A stretch of DNA of 64,000 nt from Asterella californica (lineage: Eukaryota; Streptophyta; Marchantiopsida; Marchantiales; Aytoniaceae): the NCBI GenBank assembly GCA_036924285.1, contig JAYKYS010000004.1, forward strand, positions 24,150,001 to 24,214,000, read 5' to 3'. The notes below the pieces were generated by a model. That model was not told where the DNA came from. It ran no database searches and saw only the letters and a list, made by a program, of their open reading frames with translations. Each line of letters opens with the position of its first letter. Position 1 is the first letter of the stretch. Positions 1-12,007 of the stretch are shown piece by piece. The position numbers and the translations under genes are program-made.

Positions 1-1688
1 CTGGTTTAATCTCTGAAGGCTCAAGACATCTCCTTAGCTTCTCGTCATGTCCCTTCCGAAACAGGATACCCTGGAAGATGGCGTAAGGACCTGCCTTGTG
101 TAAGAAGACAGCCTTCTGCTCCGCATCCAATCCCTCGGAATACTGTTGGTCTTCCAAGAACTTCCTCAAGTCCTTGAAGATCGACTCTTCGGTGGAAGTC
201 GCAAAGACTGGATCAGAAGATCTAGTCTCATCTTCTGGGAAGCAAGCGGTACGCCCCCCCTCAGATGAAAGTGTCTCTGCGAAAACTGAAACCAACTTCT
301 CGTCAGGGAACTCGTCTTCCACTTCATCTTCTCGTCGTTCCGTCTCTAATCTGGATAGGTAGTCAGCATTAACATGCTGTCTTCCATGCCTGTACTCAAC
401 TGTGTAAGTAAATTCCTGGAGTAGAAGAATCCACCTTGCTATCCTACCAGACAAATCTGCTTTCTTTACAAGATGTTTCAAAGAAAACTGATCCACATAG
501 AAGACAAACGGGTTGGCTAGAAGATAGTGTCTAAACTTCCTACAGGAGTAAATCATGCCAAGGCACTCCCTTTCAGTTGTCGAGTACTTCTTCTCTGCAT
601 CACTGAGTTGTCTTCCCGCATAGTAGATGGGATAATCCTTCTTCTTCTCATCTTTCTGACTCAACACCACCCCTATGACGAAAGCAGAAACATCCACATA
701 AATGTGGAAGATTCTCTCCCAATCATGTGGTCTTAGGACAGAGGATTCCGACAGAAGTTTCTTCATTTCCTCGAATGCTTCCTGCAGCAACTTGGTGAGT
801 CTTCCTGCTACCTCTGCGTACCTATCAATAAACCTCCTGTAGTATCCTACGTTGTCCAGGAAGCTTCTCAACTGAGTCAGGTTAGCAGGTGGGTGAAGTT
901 TCATGATGACCTCTACCTTAGCACAGTTGACTTCTATGCCTCTTCCAGAAATCCTATGCCCTAGCAAAATTCCCTCTGACATACCAAAGAAGCATTTCTC
1001 AGGGTGAAGAGCCAAACGATGTTCTCTACACTTCAGAAAACACTTCCTTAGAGAAGACCATCTCAAGTGGTCTTCTCTCGATCCAAAAACACAAAAGTCA
1101 TCCAAGAATATCTCCATGAAGGTACTCCTTGAAGATTGTAATCATCAATCTCTGGAATGTGGCGGGTGCGTTGCATAAACCAAACGGCATTTGATTGTAC
1201 GCGTACGTGTCCCAATCAGTAGTGAAAGTGGTTTTCGACTTGTCTTTTTCTCTGATTGAAACTTGGTTGTACCCAGAATATCCATCCAGGAAGCTGTAGA
1301 ACTCATGTCCTGCTACTTGGTCTAACACAGAGTCGGTGAATGATAAAGGATGGTGATCCTTCTTCGTCGCCAAGTTCAGCTTCCGGAAGTCCTGACACAC
1401 TCGAATCTTCCCTGTCTGCTTCTTCGGCACGATGACGATAGGCGCTACCCACTCACTACTAAGCACTGGGAAGATGACTCCCGCCTTCAGGTACTGGTCG
1501 AACTGATCCTTCACCAGAAGCGAGTACTTGGGGTTGAGCCGATACTGCCTCTGTCGTGCAGGAACAATGCCTTCCAGCAGTTCAATGCGATGCTCTCCCA
1601 ACTCTCGAGGTATGCCTTTCATGTCTTCTATGGTCCACACGAAGACATCCTGGAACTTCGTCAGAAGTTCTCGGAAGTCTTCCAACTA
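1..1688 (-). pseudogene. Family A gypsy pol: reverse transcriptase and RNase H (runs off window start)
   Basis: This would encode the RT and RNase H of a Ty3/gypsy polyprotein. Reading the minus strand from 1688, I see an RT fingers/palm region (WVAPIVIVPKK, DFRKLN, SFLDGYSGYNQ, MPFGLCNAPATFQR). The catalytic FLDD box follows near 1100 (FLDDFCVFG), then EKCFFGMSEGILLGH and an RNase H block (HIYVDVSAFVIGVVLS, YSTTERECLGMI). The frame then stays open to base 1. Two lesions are visible: an in-frame TAG at 1686-1688 just before LEDFRELL, and a frameshift around 1100-1120 directly before FLDD. The connection between RT and RNase H lacks about a dozen residues usual in the family. It continues the protease region upstream on the same strand. 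Decayed, not functional. Confidence 0.9.
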
Positions 1689-2674
1689 CTGACCCTCGAT
1701 CACCTTGGCAAGCTTCAACTTCTTCCCGGGAGCAACCTCCATTTCTTGAAGATCATCCAAGTTTACCATTCCTTCAGTGTGACTGTACTCACTGGCACCA
1801 AAGTATTCTGATTTGGGAGCTTCTTCTGGTTCAGATTCGTCTTCCGGAAGACCAACTGTCGGATCTTCCGAAGGAAGACGGTATTCTCGTCTTCTGGAAG
1901 ACCAACTGTCGGATCTTCTGAAGGGAAGACGATACCTTCGTCTTCTGGAAGCTCTTCTTCCGCAATCTCGTAGCACTCAATGTGTCCACAGATCACGTCT
2001 CCTGCTACCTCCGTTCTTTCTGTAGTACACAAGTTATTCACCACAAACTCATTATACCGTTCATCATTGTCAGAAGACGCAGCTGAGTCTTCTGAAGTGT
2101 ACCCTTCTGTTGTAGAAGGTGTTTCTCCTTGGTGTCCAATCTTGATCCAAGGAAGCGAGACCTTGGTCTTCTCACCACGCTTGGGTGTAGGATTGGGAAA
2201 TCTCAAACGATGTCTTCTCCAATCGGTATTTACATTTGCAGCATACAGCTATGGTCTTCCTATCAACACCTAATTTCCAACCTTAGCTACAGGTCGCAAA
2301 ATGATGTAAGTGAGGTAAAAGATACTCCACCAATTACCGTCAAGACATCTTTCAGTTGCCCCAAAGGTCTTCTTCTGGTCTGGTCCGCCATTCTGAGGAT
2401 TCTCGGAGTAGGCTGGAACTCAGTGAAGCCTAGGGCATGAGCCTTCTCTTCAGTCATGATGTTAACTCCGGAGCCGGAATCAATGGGTACCTTCTTCAGA
2501 AGACAGCCATGGATCTCCATATCAAGTTCTGGGGCTCCCAAGTCCTCATGCTCTATCCTTAAGATCGGGGTGCTCTTGGGAAGTTTAGCGATTCTCCTCT
2601 TCCTCGATCCTCGAAGCACAGATTGTAACAGCTTCCTATAACCAGCGTTGTCATCCAACAGCTGTTGGAAGGTT
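1689..2674 (-). pseudogene. Family A gypsy aspartic protease and acidic linker
   Basis: Retropepsin-like region of the same polyprotein. The catalytic signature is PIDSGSGVNIM near 2460, followed by MADQTRRRPLGQ and IGRPWLYAANVNTDW, the usual flap and GRPWL segments of plant gypsy proteases. Compared with a second copy at 8011-8582, this copy has lost one T in a T-run near 2328, which shifts the frame, and has TAG where the other has CAG near 2275. Downstream is an acidic, Glu/Pro-rich linker built partly on a 51-bp tandem repeat, and its frame changes before the RT. It is cut at about 2674 by the R repeat. Confidence 0.85.
1839..1955 (-). repeat. 51-bp tandem repeat in family A linker (about 2.3 copies)
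   Basis: Units begin near 1840, 1891 and 1941. Each contains CGTCTTCYGGAAGACC followed by AACTGTCGGATCTTC. The first unit holds the perfect 14-bp palindrome GTCTTCCGGAAGAC. The repeat encodes a duplicated acidic motif (SEDPTVGLPEDE) in one frame. Confidence 0.8.
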
Positions 2675-4260
2675 TGTAGTGACGCAGGATTACTCCTTTT
2701 GCCCATTTAGTATACAAGATATCGTTCCCACAGAGGATTTGCACAAGTAACGCTGCTCTAAGTTCTAAGATCTGTTCAAACACACAAACACACGGGTTTT
2801 GTCTAGAAATCCCGTCTTCTCACAAAACCACGCGTCTTCCAGACACACCAGAAGGTGCTCTGGACCTAAACAAACAACTACTAACTAAAATATCACACAA
2901 TTATTCACAGAGAAACTCGGGAAGACGATCTTTCTGCTTCCAGGTTGCTTCTTCCGGTCTTCTCAGTACCGTCTTCCCGAAGCGATTCTCGTCTTCTGGG
3001 GGTTCAGCTCGTCTTCTCACACCTCCAGAAGAATGTCTTGCTTCGCAGAAGTTGACCAGCACGGCTGTTACACCTTACTTCTCGTACTCACATTCCAACG
3101 GGTTAGATCAATCATAGGGTGTATGCCCCTTGTAGCCTTCCCAGGCTTCTGCCTACGAAAATGATCTTCCTGCAGCACTACAACGACATTCACCTTCACG
3201 GAAGCTCAATAGAAGATTCGGAAACTCACTAGAAGAAGGTAGGAAGATGGGGAAGATGAGAAAATCCAAACAAGAGAAAAACAAGATGAAAAGAGGAAAT
3301 TAAGATTCCGACAGGCTTCTAGTCCGGATCCTCACTAACAAGCCATCCCTGCTTGTAATAGTTTGGGGAGGAAGACAACAAACGTGAGTACTGTTGCACC
3401 GTCTTCTACTCGAGGATGTCGTCTTCTGCTGTGAGAAGAAGGCTTCTTTCTTCTTCACTTCGCTGCTCTGACTACTCTGTCTTCTAGGATCCCTTATCCA
3501 TAAGACCGTCCGTACGTAGATCCCAAGTGCTCTACTGAACGAGCCAAGCTACACTTCCACAACTGCTGACAGTCACCGCCACTCAAGAAGAACACTTCTC
3601 ATGCACAATTGGGAGCGAATTAAAAGAAACCCACCACCCAGAAGACATGAACAAAGCTGTTGCACTCAAATCCACAATCCATTCCCCGAGAAGAAGTCAC
3701 AATGGCATTGGGAAGCTCACTCCCTCTACTTCCTGCGTCTACTCTTCGACACACCAGTCTAGTCAACAGGACTGCACGAGGATGCCGTTCCCTGTTCCTA
3801 GACTGTCCACTACCTCTATCTACATCCCTGAACCACTGCTGGTACGAGTATGCAGACCCCTCCTGTGTATTCCAAGACTATTCGTATGTTTCCAACAATG
3901 GGTGTAGTGTGCGAAGAACTATCTATCTTGTGTCTCTGCTCTAATGTGTCTCGTCTGCCTGCACCATAGAATCGATGTGTGTGTGCACTAGCTACAGAAC
4001 TCTATCTCCTACTCTTCGATCCTACTTATGTCGCTGCCATGAGAACCAGGGGAGACGACCACCAGGGAGAGAGAGGCGCTGACAGGAGGTTGTCACCCCA
4101 CATGCAGGCGGTTCCTCTTCCTAATTAGCCATCCACCTTGTTGCTCCTACGCTACCTATGTTGCCACATGGTGTCCTAACTATTTTTACACTGAAAACTG
4201 CCACTCTTAAGATAACATGTTTTGGTCCTACTAAATCTGGAAGTGTGTCACTTCGGTTGT
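2675..4260 (-). repeat. R repeat copy 1, probable 3' LTR of the ORF1/R family
   Basis: Non-coding sequence lying directly downstream (minus strand) of the ORF1 stop. It is shared with 18,987-23,248 (opposite orientation, interrupted) and 29,129-30,682. Homology between copies ends at ACTACA on the minus strand (TGTAGT at 2675), a plausible LTR terminus. The other terminus was not fixed because no 5' LTR was found. The sequence is rich in GAAGAC/GTCTTC. It abuts the family A protease, which it seems to have interrupted. An internal untranslated region is an alternative to an LTR. Confidence 0.65.
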
Positions 4261-4263
4261 TGT

Positions 4264-6640
4264 CTACTCTGATTGCTCCGTGGCAATCTCTACCTGATCT
4301 GCTCCTATCGGAGCTACTATCTCGGCTTCTGATGGGCTGGGAAGCCCTGTACTTACCTCGGGTGTCACTGAGGTAGCTTCCCTCTCCTCGCTCTTCGCTG
4401 GCCCTGCTGTTTCTGCGGCTGCGTCTTCCTCGGCTTCGGCTTCTGCTTCGGAAGACGGAATCGTCTTCTGGGAAGCAGAGTCGAGTGGTGCGTCTTCGGT
4501 CTTCTGAGGCACGGGTGCGGTACTAGGGACCATGGCGACCTCATAGGGGTCCGGGGAAGTCGTTTCTTCCACGCGGAATACCTAGGAAGACGGCTCGTCT
4601 TCCTGTCTTCCGGGGCGTCTTCCGGAGTCTTCTCGGCTTCCAACGCTGTCACCACCAAGTGCACAGCGAGATCGAACTCCTCCTTCTCCATTCCGGATCT
4701 AGTCGATGGTGTTGGAGCGTGGGAAGATGCGGTTGCAGGTGTCGGAAGCGAGAGAAGATCATAAATTGTCTTCACCCCTTCTATCTATCGATCTAAGTAC
4801 CTGAACATGCTCTCCTGGCATTCCACCAACATTGCTTTGGACTCGCTGTCCCATCCTCTAGCTAAGGTAAGTAACTTCCTACCCGCGGTGAAGTTGAACT
4901 TCTTCCGAAGCGCTTCCACCGACTGTGCTAGCATCTCCTGCGCACGAGCCTCCGCTGCTTCCCGCTGTGTCTTCTCAACTGCAACTCGCGCTTCTGCAGC
5001 TTCTCGCTGCGTCTTCCAAGTGGTCTGCTCCTCTGCGAGGATGGTGATCTTCTCCCGCACTCGGAGGACTTCCTGATCGCACTGCTGCACACGCGCCTGC
5101 AACTCCTGGTTGCTCTTCCGAAGCTGCACCAACTCCTTGGCAGAAGCGGCTGCTTCCGCCTTGTATCTGGCTGTGAGCTTCTCCGTGGTGCGGAGACTAG
5201 CTTCCAGCGACTCCGTCTTCTTCTGGTCTTCTCCCTGTCGCAGCAAGGTGCACAGGCCGAATCCAGGTTGCAAGGGCCTCTCCTGAGCCTTCGCTCTCTT
5301 CTCCAGCAACTCCATCGCTGGCTGGATCTCCTTGTGGAAGAAGGCGCTGAACTCTTCCAGCCTTCTTCCTACGGAAGACATGTTCATCTCCACCACTCGC
5401 TCTGAGGTATCGACCTTGTCTTCCAAAGGCAAGGATGCCTCTTCCACCACGATGGCCTTCATCTTTTGCGCACGAGAAGAAGCTACTCTTCTCATCTTCC
5501 GGGGTGGAAGACTCCTCATGGCAGGAGCGGCTCTCTTCGCTGCGCTTCCTCGCATCGCAGCAGGAGCGCCCATCCATCCTTCGTCTTCTAGAGTCTTCGG
5601 AAGACTCCTAGGTGTTGCAGAAGCGGTCTTCTGCTCCGATCGGGTACTCAGCAGTTCTTCCTCCGAGTCTGACTCCGATCCTGAATGAATGAGGGAGATG
5701 GGTGTCATAGGTACACTTCTAGGACTCATCTTCCTCGGTGGCGTGGCGTCTTCCGACCCACTAGACTCGTCTTCCCTCACCAGAAGCGTCTTCTGGTGAG
5801 AGCCGGGCCTCAGCTTTGGCATCAGAGTGGGAGAGAGAGTTGCGGTTGCGGCTCGGTCATCATCTTCCGAGGTCTCCTCCTTCTCCTCCTGTTGTCCTGT
5901 TGGCCCATACTCTGCCAACTGATCTCTCCTAAGATCCCCCATGACTACGTACAAGTAGCAGAGGAAAGGTGTCAAGTGTCCTCCCGCCGGGGTACCCAAG
6001 TACGCTAGCTCCGTCTGTACATAGTTGTGGATGTATGCGCCCCAGTAGATGGGTACTCGTTTATCCCACACTGCTTCTAGGAAGTCTACGTCCTGATCTC
6101 CTAGGTACCTCATCTTCTGCGCTTTCCTCTTGGGGAAGAGATGCAGAAACAGCTTCGCCAGAAGTCGCTTCTTCGGCTCCCGGTAAGATTCGATCTTCCA
6201 CCCATTCCTACCTTACCTGTCTTCCACGAAAAGACAGGTGGTGCTCCTAGGTACATGCCACGTACTCACGACCCTGGGCAAAACCTTCTTCTCAAACCAA
6301 TACCCTCGATCCTCGGAGTCTGGCCTGTGGAAAGCCCTGCGCCACCAATCTTCAGTCCAGGAAGATGTCTTCCTCGAGCTACTCCTGCCTTCGCAGGTAC
6401 ACGGTTGCGGGGTGGTAACGCGGCCCACACCTCCTCCAGAAGTCCCTGATCGACGAGGTTCCAATCCCACAGGAAGAAGTGGAGACCCAACGCCTTGAGG
6501 AAAGGAGTGGCCTCGGCCAATTCTGCCGCTGGTAACACCAAGCCTCGCGAATGCATCGTCATATTGGAAGATCTGTTGCACTAAGCCACAAGCACCTACT
6601 ATGAGCTGAAGGCTCAGTCCTTCCCAAGTGCCCACAGTCT
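4264..6640 (-). pseudogene. ORF1 copy 1: unrecognised coiled-coil protein of the ORF1/R repeat family
   Basis: I do not recognise this protein. Reading minus, it has: an N-terminal part (SRGLVLPAAELAEATPF, LLEEVWAALPP, WWRRAFHRP); a conserved core (MRYLGDQDVDFLEAVWD, YWGAYIHNYV, PAGGHLTPFLCYLY at about 6113-5940); a Ser/Glu-rich acidic stretch; a basic patch; and a long heptad-type coiled coil (about 5240-4900, AEARVAVEKTQREAAEARAQ). KKFNFTAGRK, a FRYLDR motif and an acidic tail to the stop at 4264 complete it. Lesions are a frameshift near 6395, an in-frame stop in the 6113-6240 segment, TAG at 4785 and a frameshift near 4580. A second copy lies at 34,991-63,720 and C-terminal fragments at 18.6 and 30.7 kb. 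A repeat-borne gag-like or mobile-domain protein is possible. Confidence 0.7.
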
Positions 6641-8010
6641 AGCTTCTACTTCTCAGAAGACGAAACTAGTCTTCCAAAAGACAGCTACTCCATCTTCCGG
6701 GATTCTAACAGTATTTCCTAGATAGCTCTTGTCTTCCGAGCTATATCTAAACAATCCTATCTAAGCAAGGCCTCGCATGGATTACCAAGAAGACAACCCA
6801 CCTTGCATTACATCCTACTTCCTATCAGAAGATACAAGATATTCGCGGAACATAAAGTGCATAACAGGTTCGGAAGATGGTTGCGGGCTCCTGCGGTGAC
6901 AGTGGTCTCTGGGAAGACACCCGGGACAGCTTCCGATTCAATGTCTTCCTCGGAAGACTTCCCGAAGTCAGGCTTCCCTTCACTGGTCTCACCTGTCTTC
7001 GTCTTCCTACGCGCAATCTATCCTCACAACAGACTCAAGACAATTGCACTCTGTTCTTCTGACTTCTCACCTCTCATACGCACTCAGAAGAAGCTTGCTG
7101 CTCGGTAGGAAGACATGACCCTCGACCATTCTCTCCTGATTCTGCCAGCAAGTCTTCTCACGACTCTCTTCTAAGTTTGGGAAGAAGAAGGAATGGCTGC
7201 TATGGGTCAGACAGAAGAGACCCGAAATGGACCCTCACGTCTTCTCGCTCATTTTGCCAACCTTTCAGTCTTCTAGTCTCTCTAGGAAGATGTGGAGTTG
7301 AGAAGCTTGGAAGACCGGGAGGCACAGGCCTAGTTCCCGACTTCCAACTTCTCAAAATAACAAAACAACTCATCACACCACTCGGGATTCGTACCAAACC
7401 TCTCTTAACACAAAGCAACACAAATCCACTCTTGATACGAATTGGTTCTAGTCGACTTCCGAAGACAGTCAAGTTTTAAGAAGCGTCTTCCGAAGATGTT
7501 CCCATCTTCCGAAGAGTCTTCTGTTCGAGATTTCGATGTGTAGAGGGATAGTAGGATAGGGAAATTGATAGCTGAGATCGTCAATTTGAGGACGAGGTGT
7601 AGGGAAGCTCGAATTGAACTTAGGAAGAAGTAGGAAGATGTTTGACAGAAATTGGGCAGTGCTTCCGCACCCAATGTCTCAATAGAAAGAATGGGGGTGG
7701 GGGTAATCGATCCGGCTGCCTGCAAACAACCAGGGAAGCGCGGGGAATACCAGACAAAGGCGAGAAGAAATGGGAAGGAGAAAGAACGTGAGAAGAACCT
7801 CTACAGTCTTATGTCTGCTTCCCGAGTTCCCGCGCTTCTGGCTCTGGTCCTAGCTCCAATGCGACTTCACACGGCTGCTTCCGCTTGTTCAATTCCCGGC
7901 CACACCTCAATTTCACTTTCGATTCTACTCAGCTACTCTCCAATGTCAGCTTCCCGGGAGCTCACAGAAACGCCTTTGCTCCCTGCCTTCCGCGCTTCAA
8001 CAATTCGGTC
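6641..8010. other. No gene recognised; GAAGAC-rich flank of ORF1 copy 1
   Basis: Up to about 6,860 this matches the leader of ORF1 copy 2 near 35.0-35.3 kb. Beyond that I find no homology within the window. GTCTTC/GAAGAC hexamers remain frequent to about 7,520. Short open frames exist on both strands, but none has a recognisable domain or a better-than-chance length. Confidence 0.5.
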
Positions 8011-8582
8011 TGACGCAGCTGAGTCTTCTGAAGTGTACCCTTTTGTTGTAGAAGGTGTTTCACCTTGGTGTCCAATCTTGATCCAAGGAAGCGAGACCTT
8101 AGTCTTCTCACCTGGCTTGGGTATAGGATTGGAAAATCTCAAACGATGTCTTCTCCAATCGGTATTTACATTTGCAGCATACAGCCATGGTCTTCTTATC
8201 AACACCTGATAACCAACCCTAGCTACATGTCGCAAAATGATGTAAGTGAGGTAAAAAGATACTCCACCAATTACCGTCAAGACATCTTTCAGTTGCCCCA
8301 AAGGTCGTCTTCTGGTCTGGTCCGCCATTCTGAGGATTCTCGGAGTAGGCTGAAACTCAGTGAAGCCTAGGGCATGCACCGTTTCTTCAGTCATGATGTT
8401 AACTTCGGAGCCGGAATCAATGGGTACCTTCTTCAGAAGACAGCCATGGATCTCCATATCCAGTTCTGGGGCTCCCAAGTCCTCATGCTCTATCCTTAGA
8501 ATCAGGGTGCTCTGGGGAAGTTTAGCTATCCTTCTCTTCCTCGATCCTTGAAGCACGGATTGTAACAGCTTTCTGTAACCAT
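8011..8582 (-). pseudogene. Family A gypsy protease fragment, second copy
   Basis: A 572-bp duplicate of the protease region at 2077-2643 in the same orientation, with sharp ends on both sides. It keeps the retropepsin signature PIDSGSEVNIM and the run RRPLGQLKDVLTVIGG. It is in one frame across the T-run where copy 1 is shifted (RRPWLYAANVNTDW; Gly of GRPW is Arg). No RT follows: the sequence jumps at 8011 to unrelated DNA and at 8582 to AT-rich DNA. A fragment of a separate insertion or a segmental copy. Confidence 0.85.
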
Positions 8583-11340
8583 GATGGGGCTTTATATTCT
8601 ACGTCATGTATCATTGGCACATTGGCTCATGATGATTTACAAAATACATCTTGATTATTTGGAAATTAATTTTTTGTATAATGAACAGCATGTCAGAGGA
8701 AGTCGTGTTATTGCATTTGGTTGCTCAAAGCCGGTTTTCACATTCTATCTATTAGCATGAAACACATCATTTTGTTGTACTAAGAAAGATTTCCATGCAA
8801 CTTGTAACATCCACAATATTCTGGTAAAGAATAGTGTTTGGGCCGAAATCCCTTTCCAACTTATATGATCTTGCTAATGGAACTTATCCAGCATCAGTAG
8901 ACGGACAGTCATGTATCCGAGATGTTGATCAAGAGTCCAAATGCATAGTGTTTTGGTGAGTTCTTGGCACTTGACCTCTAACTTTTTGATCAATTCTATC
9001 ACTGAAATGTTTTTTTGAAGATTTGTGACTGGACGGAGGTCCGAGAATACATGGTTCCTCGTTACTAGCATTTCAACATTGTCAAAGAGGCTCGAGAAGA
9101 CTACAAAGTTCTTTCTTCAAAATGGATGGTGCGAGGACACTCTAAGACGAGTCTATTTACTATAGTTTATTTTTTGTATTGTCTGGTTTCTATTCTATTT
9201 ACATTTTATAATGTGACAATGTACATGTTACAGTTATTACTATGTAAGTAATAATTGAAACATGTACATACACTGATTTGACTAGTTCCTCTGCTTCTTC
9301 AAATGTTTGATTGCAAATCTCGAAATAGAATATAATGAATCAGTCTTTCACGTGATCTCTTTGAAGACCGTTATACTTTTTTGTATTCCGGTCCAGTTCT
9401 TTTAAACATTGTGTTAATAAACAGAGGAAGCTTGATAACTACCAAAACATTTTACGATAATTGACTAGTCTATTGCGAATCTTGGTTCCTAATCTTGGAT
9501 CTTAGAACATAGATGGGATTGCTTTGACTTGGGATTAGAAGACATTTGGACAGCGATTTGCTATCGATGATCTAGTCAGAACACAAAGGATCAAAGAAGT
9601 AACCGACAAGACTATACTCTAGTGGACGCTTGTAAATAAGAAAACAAAGTAATTGCAGAGAAATATAATGAACAGCACACCAAACGCTTTTAATTCAACT
9701 TTGGCACATAAATCTAAGCTTTATTCTGACTTCCTCTTCAAGCTATACTACAAGAATTTACTCCCAGCTGTAAGTTTCTCTTCAAACTTTCTTCCAAGCT
9801 TTTTGGATTCTCACTCAGAAGTCATGGAAATGACATCAAAATCTGATTTCTCTCATGACCTGTTAAGATTCTAACAATCCACATCAAGACGACCGGATCT
9901 CTCTTTGATTCTCAACCTCAAGTCTCTATGCATTATCCTCCCTAATCTCTAGCATTTTTGTTCTCGGCTTCTGGTCTGCATGTCTCTCTTTAACTATGAT
10001 TCGTGACTCCTTTTTCTCTCTTCTTCACTTTAAACCTCAACCTCTTCTTCTTGGACTTGCCACCATCGCGTGTTATGTGATCACAGTCTAGAAGGTTGAG
10101 GTTAATTAAAGTAAACAGCGTTACACTTCTATTAGTCTTTATAGAGTAACAACCAAGGCGAGAACATGCATTGGACTATCGCAATATGCGAGTATCAAAT
10201 TATTATATTCCCGTAATGTTATTCAAATTCACTACGAATTAATGTTTGAGAATCTCAAACTTGGACCTACATTCCAGACAATAATAACGTCTTGAAACGT
10301 CAAAAGAAATGTTCTTATTCGAACGGTAATGAATATTACAATTTAATATATTTCTGGTGAACACACGAAAAAAACACTTTTGGTTTGAACTGGAGTAAAA
10401 TAACAAATTATATCAACACACTAATGCAAAACTAATGAGTTTTAATATATTAAGAACTCAAAAGCATTCTGCGGATACCAATAACGATCAGATTTAGTTT
10501 TCACTAGTTATCCGAGTACAGCAAATTTAAATAGCAATATGACAGACATGTGAGTTTGGAATAATTTATTTGATCCCACATATAATAGATTTTTTGAACT
10601 TTATCACATCTCTCTTAAAGATATATGGTTTGATCACCCCCTTGAACGACTATAGACTGTGAAACCAATATCACTTTGTTATATTAATGATATTTTGAAA
10701 TGCACACATTAACTCTTTATAATACAATTAATTATTAGATGACAAAAATTTAGTCATATTATAAAACAAAGAAATAAAAACTGACAAGACAAAAAGAATG
10801 ATTTTATTGTCGATAACCAGTAAAAGTGTGATAAAGCAACATCTAGACAATTTAGATGACAAAGATTTAGTCATATTCAAAAATAATGAAATAAAAACTG
10901 ACAAGACAAAACGATTGATTTTAATGTCGATAACGAATAAAAGTTTGATCAATCAATACCTCGTTCAGAGAAGTGTGATAAAGATCACCGAACCTATTGG
11001 GGGTGTGATCTAGCAAATTTCTGTGTTGAGTTTGATCTGAAACTGTTCCAGTTAACAAGATGAGGTGGGGATGCTTTCACAAAACTTGTTTACTGCACAA
11101 GTGTATACGTACTTCTCCCAAGGCCGGTAACTTACCGAGTATATATTTACTATGTTCCCCGATGGAACAAAAGATTCATCCTAGAAACTTCACCCACATT
11201 TTGACGATAAACCACTAATCAGAGTAACTAAATCCTGTTTTCTCAAGTTAACAGAACACAGAAGGTAACCCCGGTTTGAATACCTCGAACATGTTCCTTA
11301 TTTAAAGATGCTGAAGTCACGGAAGGGCACAAATTGCAAT
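8583..11340. other. AT-rich intergenic region, no gene recognised
   Basis: No ORF with recognisable domains, no splice-consistent exon chain and no retroelement motif on either strand. The only structure noted is the 117-bp tandem repeat near 10.74-10.97 kb. Confidence 0.6.
10738..10971. repeat. Tandem duplication, 117-bp unit, two copies
   Basis: Units start at 10738 and 10855. Both contain GATGACAAA(A/G)ATTTAGTC, AAATAAAAACTGACAAGACA and ATTTTA(T)TGTCGATAAC. The pair is imperfect. Open frames here are by-products of the repeat. Confidence 0.8.
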
Positions 11341-12007
11341 GAACATTGTTCAAAGTGGAGAGCGCGGTGCTGTGCGCTGCAGGGGGGAGCTACGCTTCAC
11401 GTTTCTCTTCTTCTCCTTCGAAGACTCGTATTGTCGATCTTATGAGGAGTGCTACATATGTTAGTGAGATGGTTCGGGCGGGAGTTCTCGATTCTGAGTT
11501 TGAGTGGAAACTGTCATCTACAAGAAGTCATTGCGCACCGCCAGAACACCCAAGTGCTCGAGTGATTTGGATCAGGAAAGGGACCATTTCCTACTATGAA
11601 GTCCCGTCGTGTGGGGAGAACAAGATTCACAAACCATAGAGCAACCGGGAGATGGTTTAAAGTTTCCAGGAGAAATGTATTTAATAGTACTAACATCGCA
11701 AGATGCCTGTCTGTAGGACACGTTTAAGTTAAGGGAGATCAAAATCCTTATACAAGATGGTTGCTTATCGTCCATAGAGATGATTTATATCGGCTAAGCC
11801 TACTTCGTACACGTCGTGATATTTGAAGCTAAACTAAAAGAAAGATGGAAGAAGGTTTCTGCAGCCCGAGGGATCGTTGATCATCGGGGATGATGATTCA
11901 TATGTATACTATTCTTGTTCTTGGGAGCCTGCCCGTCTTCCATAGCTAACTTGTAGACACTCTAGTCTGCCGGATAGGGCGAGTTTCAGCTGCTATCTAA
12001 TTCACCC
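11341..12007. other. 3' flank of the lipase gene, no further gene recognised
   Basis: Sequence downstream of the lipase stop on the minus strand. It should contain the 3' UTR. I could not identify a clear AATAAA signal. A 97-codon plus-strand frame at 11,346-11,639 has no recognisable domain. Confidence 0.45.

Noticed and set aside
2675..4260. R repeat as an intron between ORF1 and family A protease
   Set aside because: R occurs in other copies without any protease downstream, and no consistent splice sites bound it.
5332..6008. Plus-strand frames of over 100 codons opposite ORF1
   Set aside because: They are antisense shadows of the minus-strand coiled-coil frame, with no domain of their own.
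10728..11013. Two overlapping 70-codon frames that look internally repetitive
   Set aside because: The repetition is explained by the 117-bp DNA tandem duplication, and opposite-strand frames are equally open.
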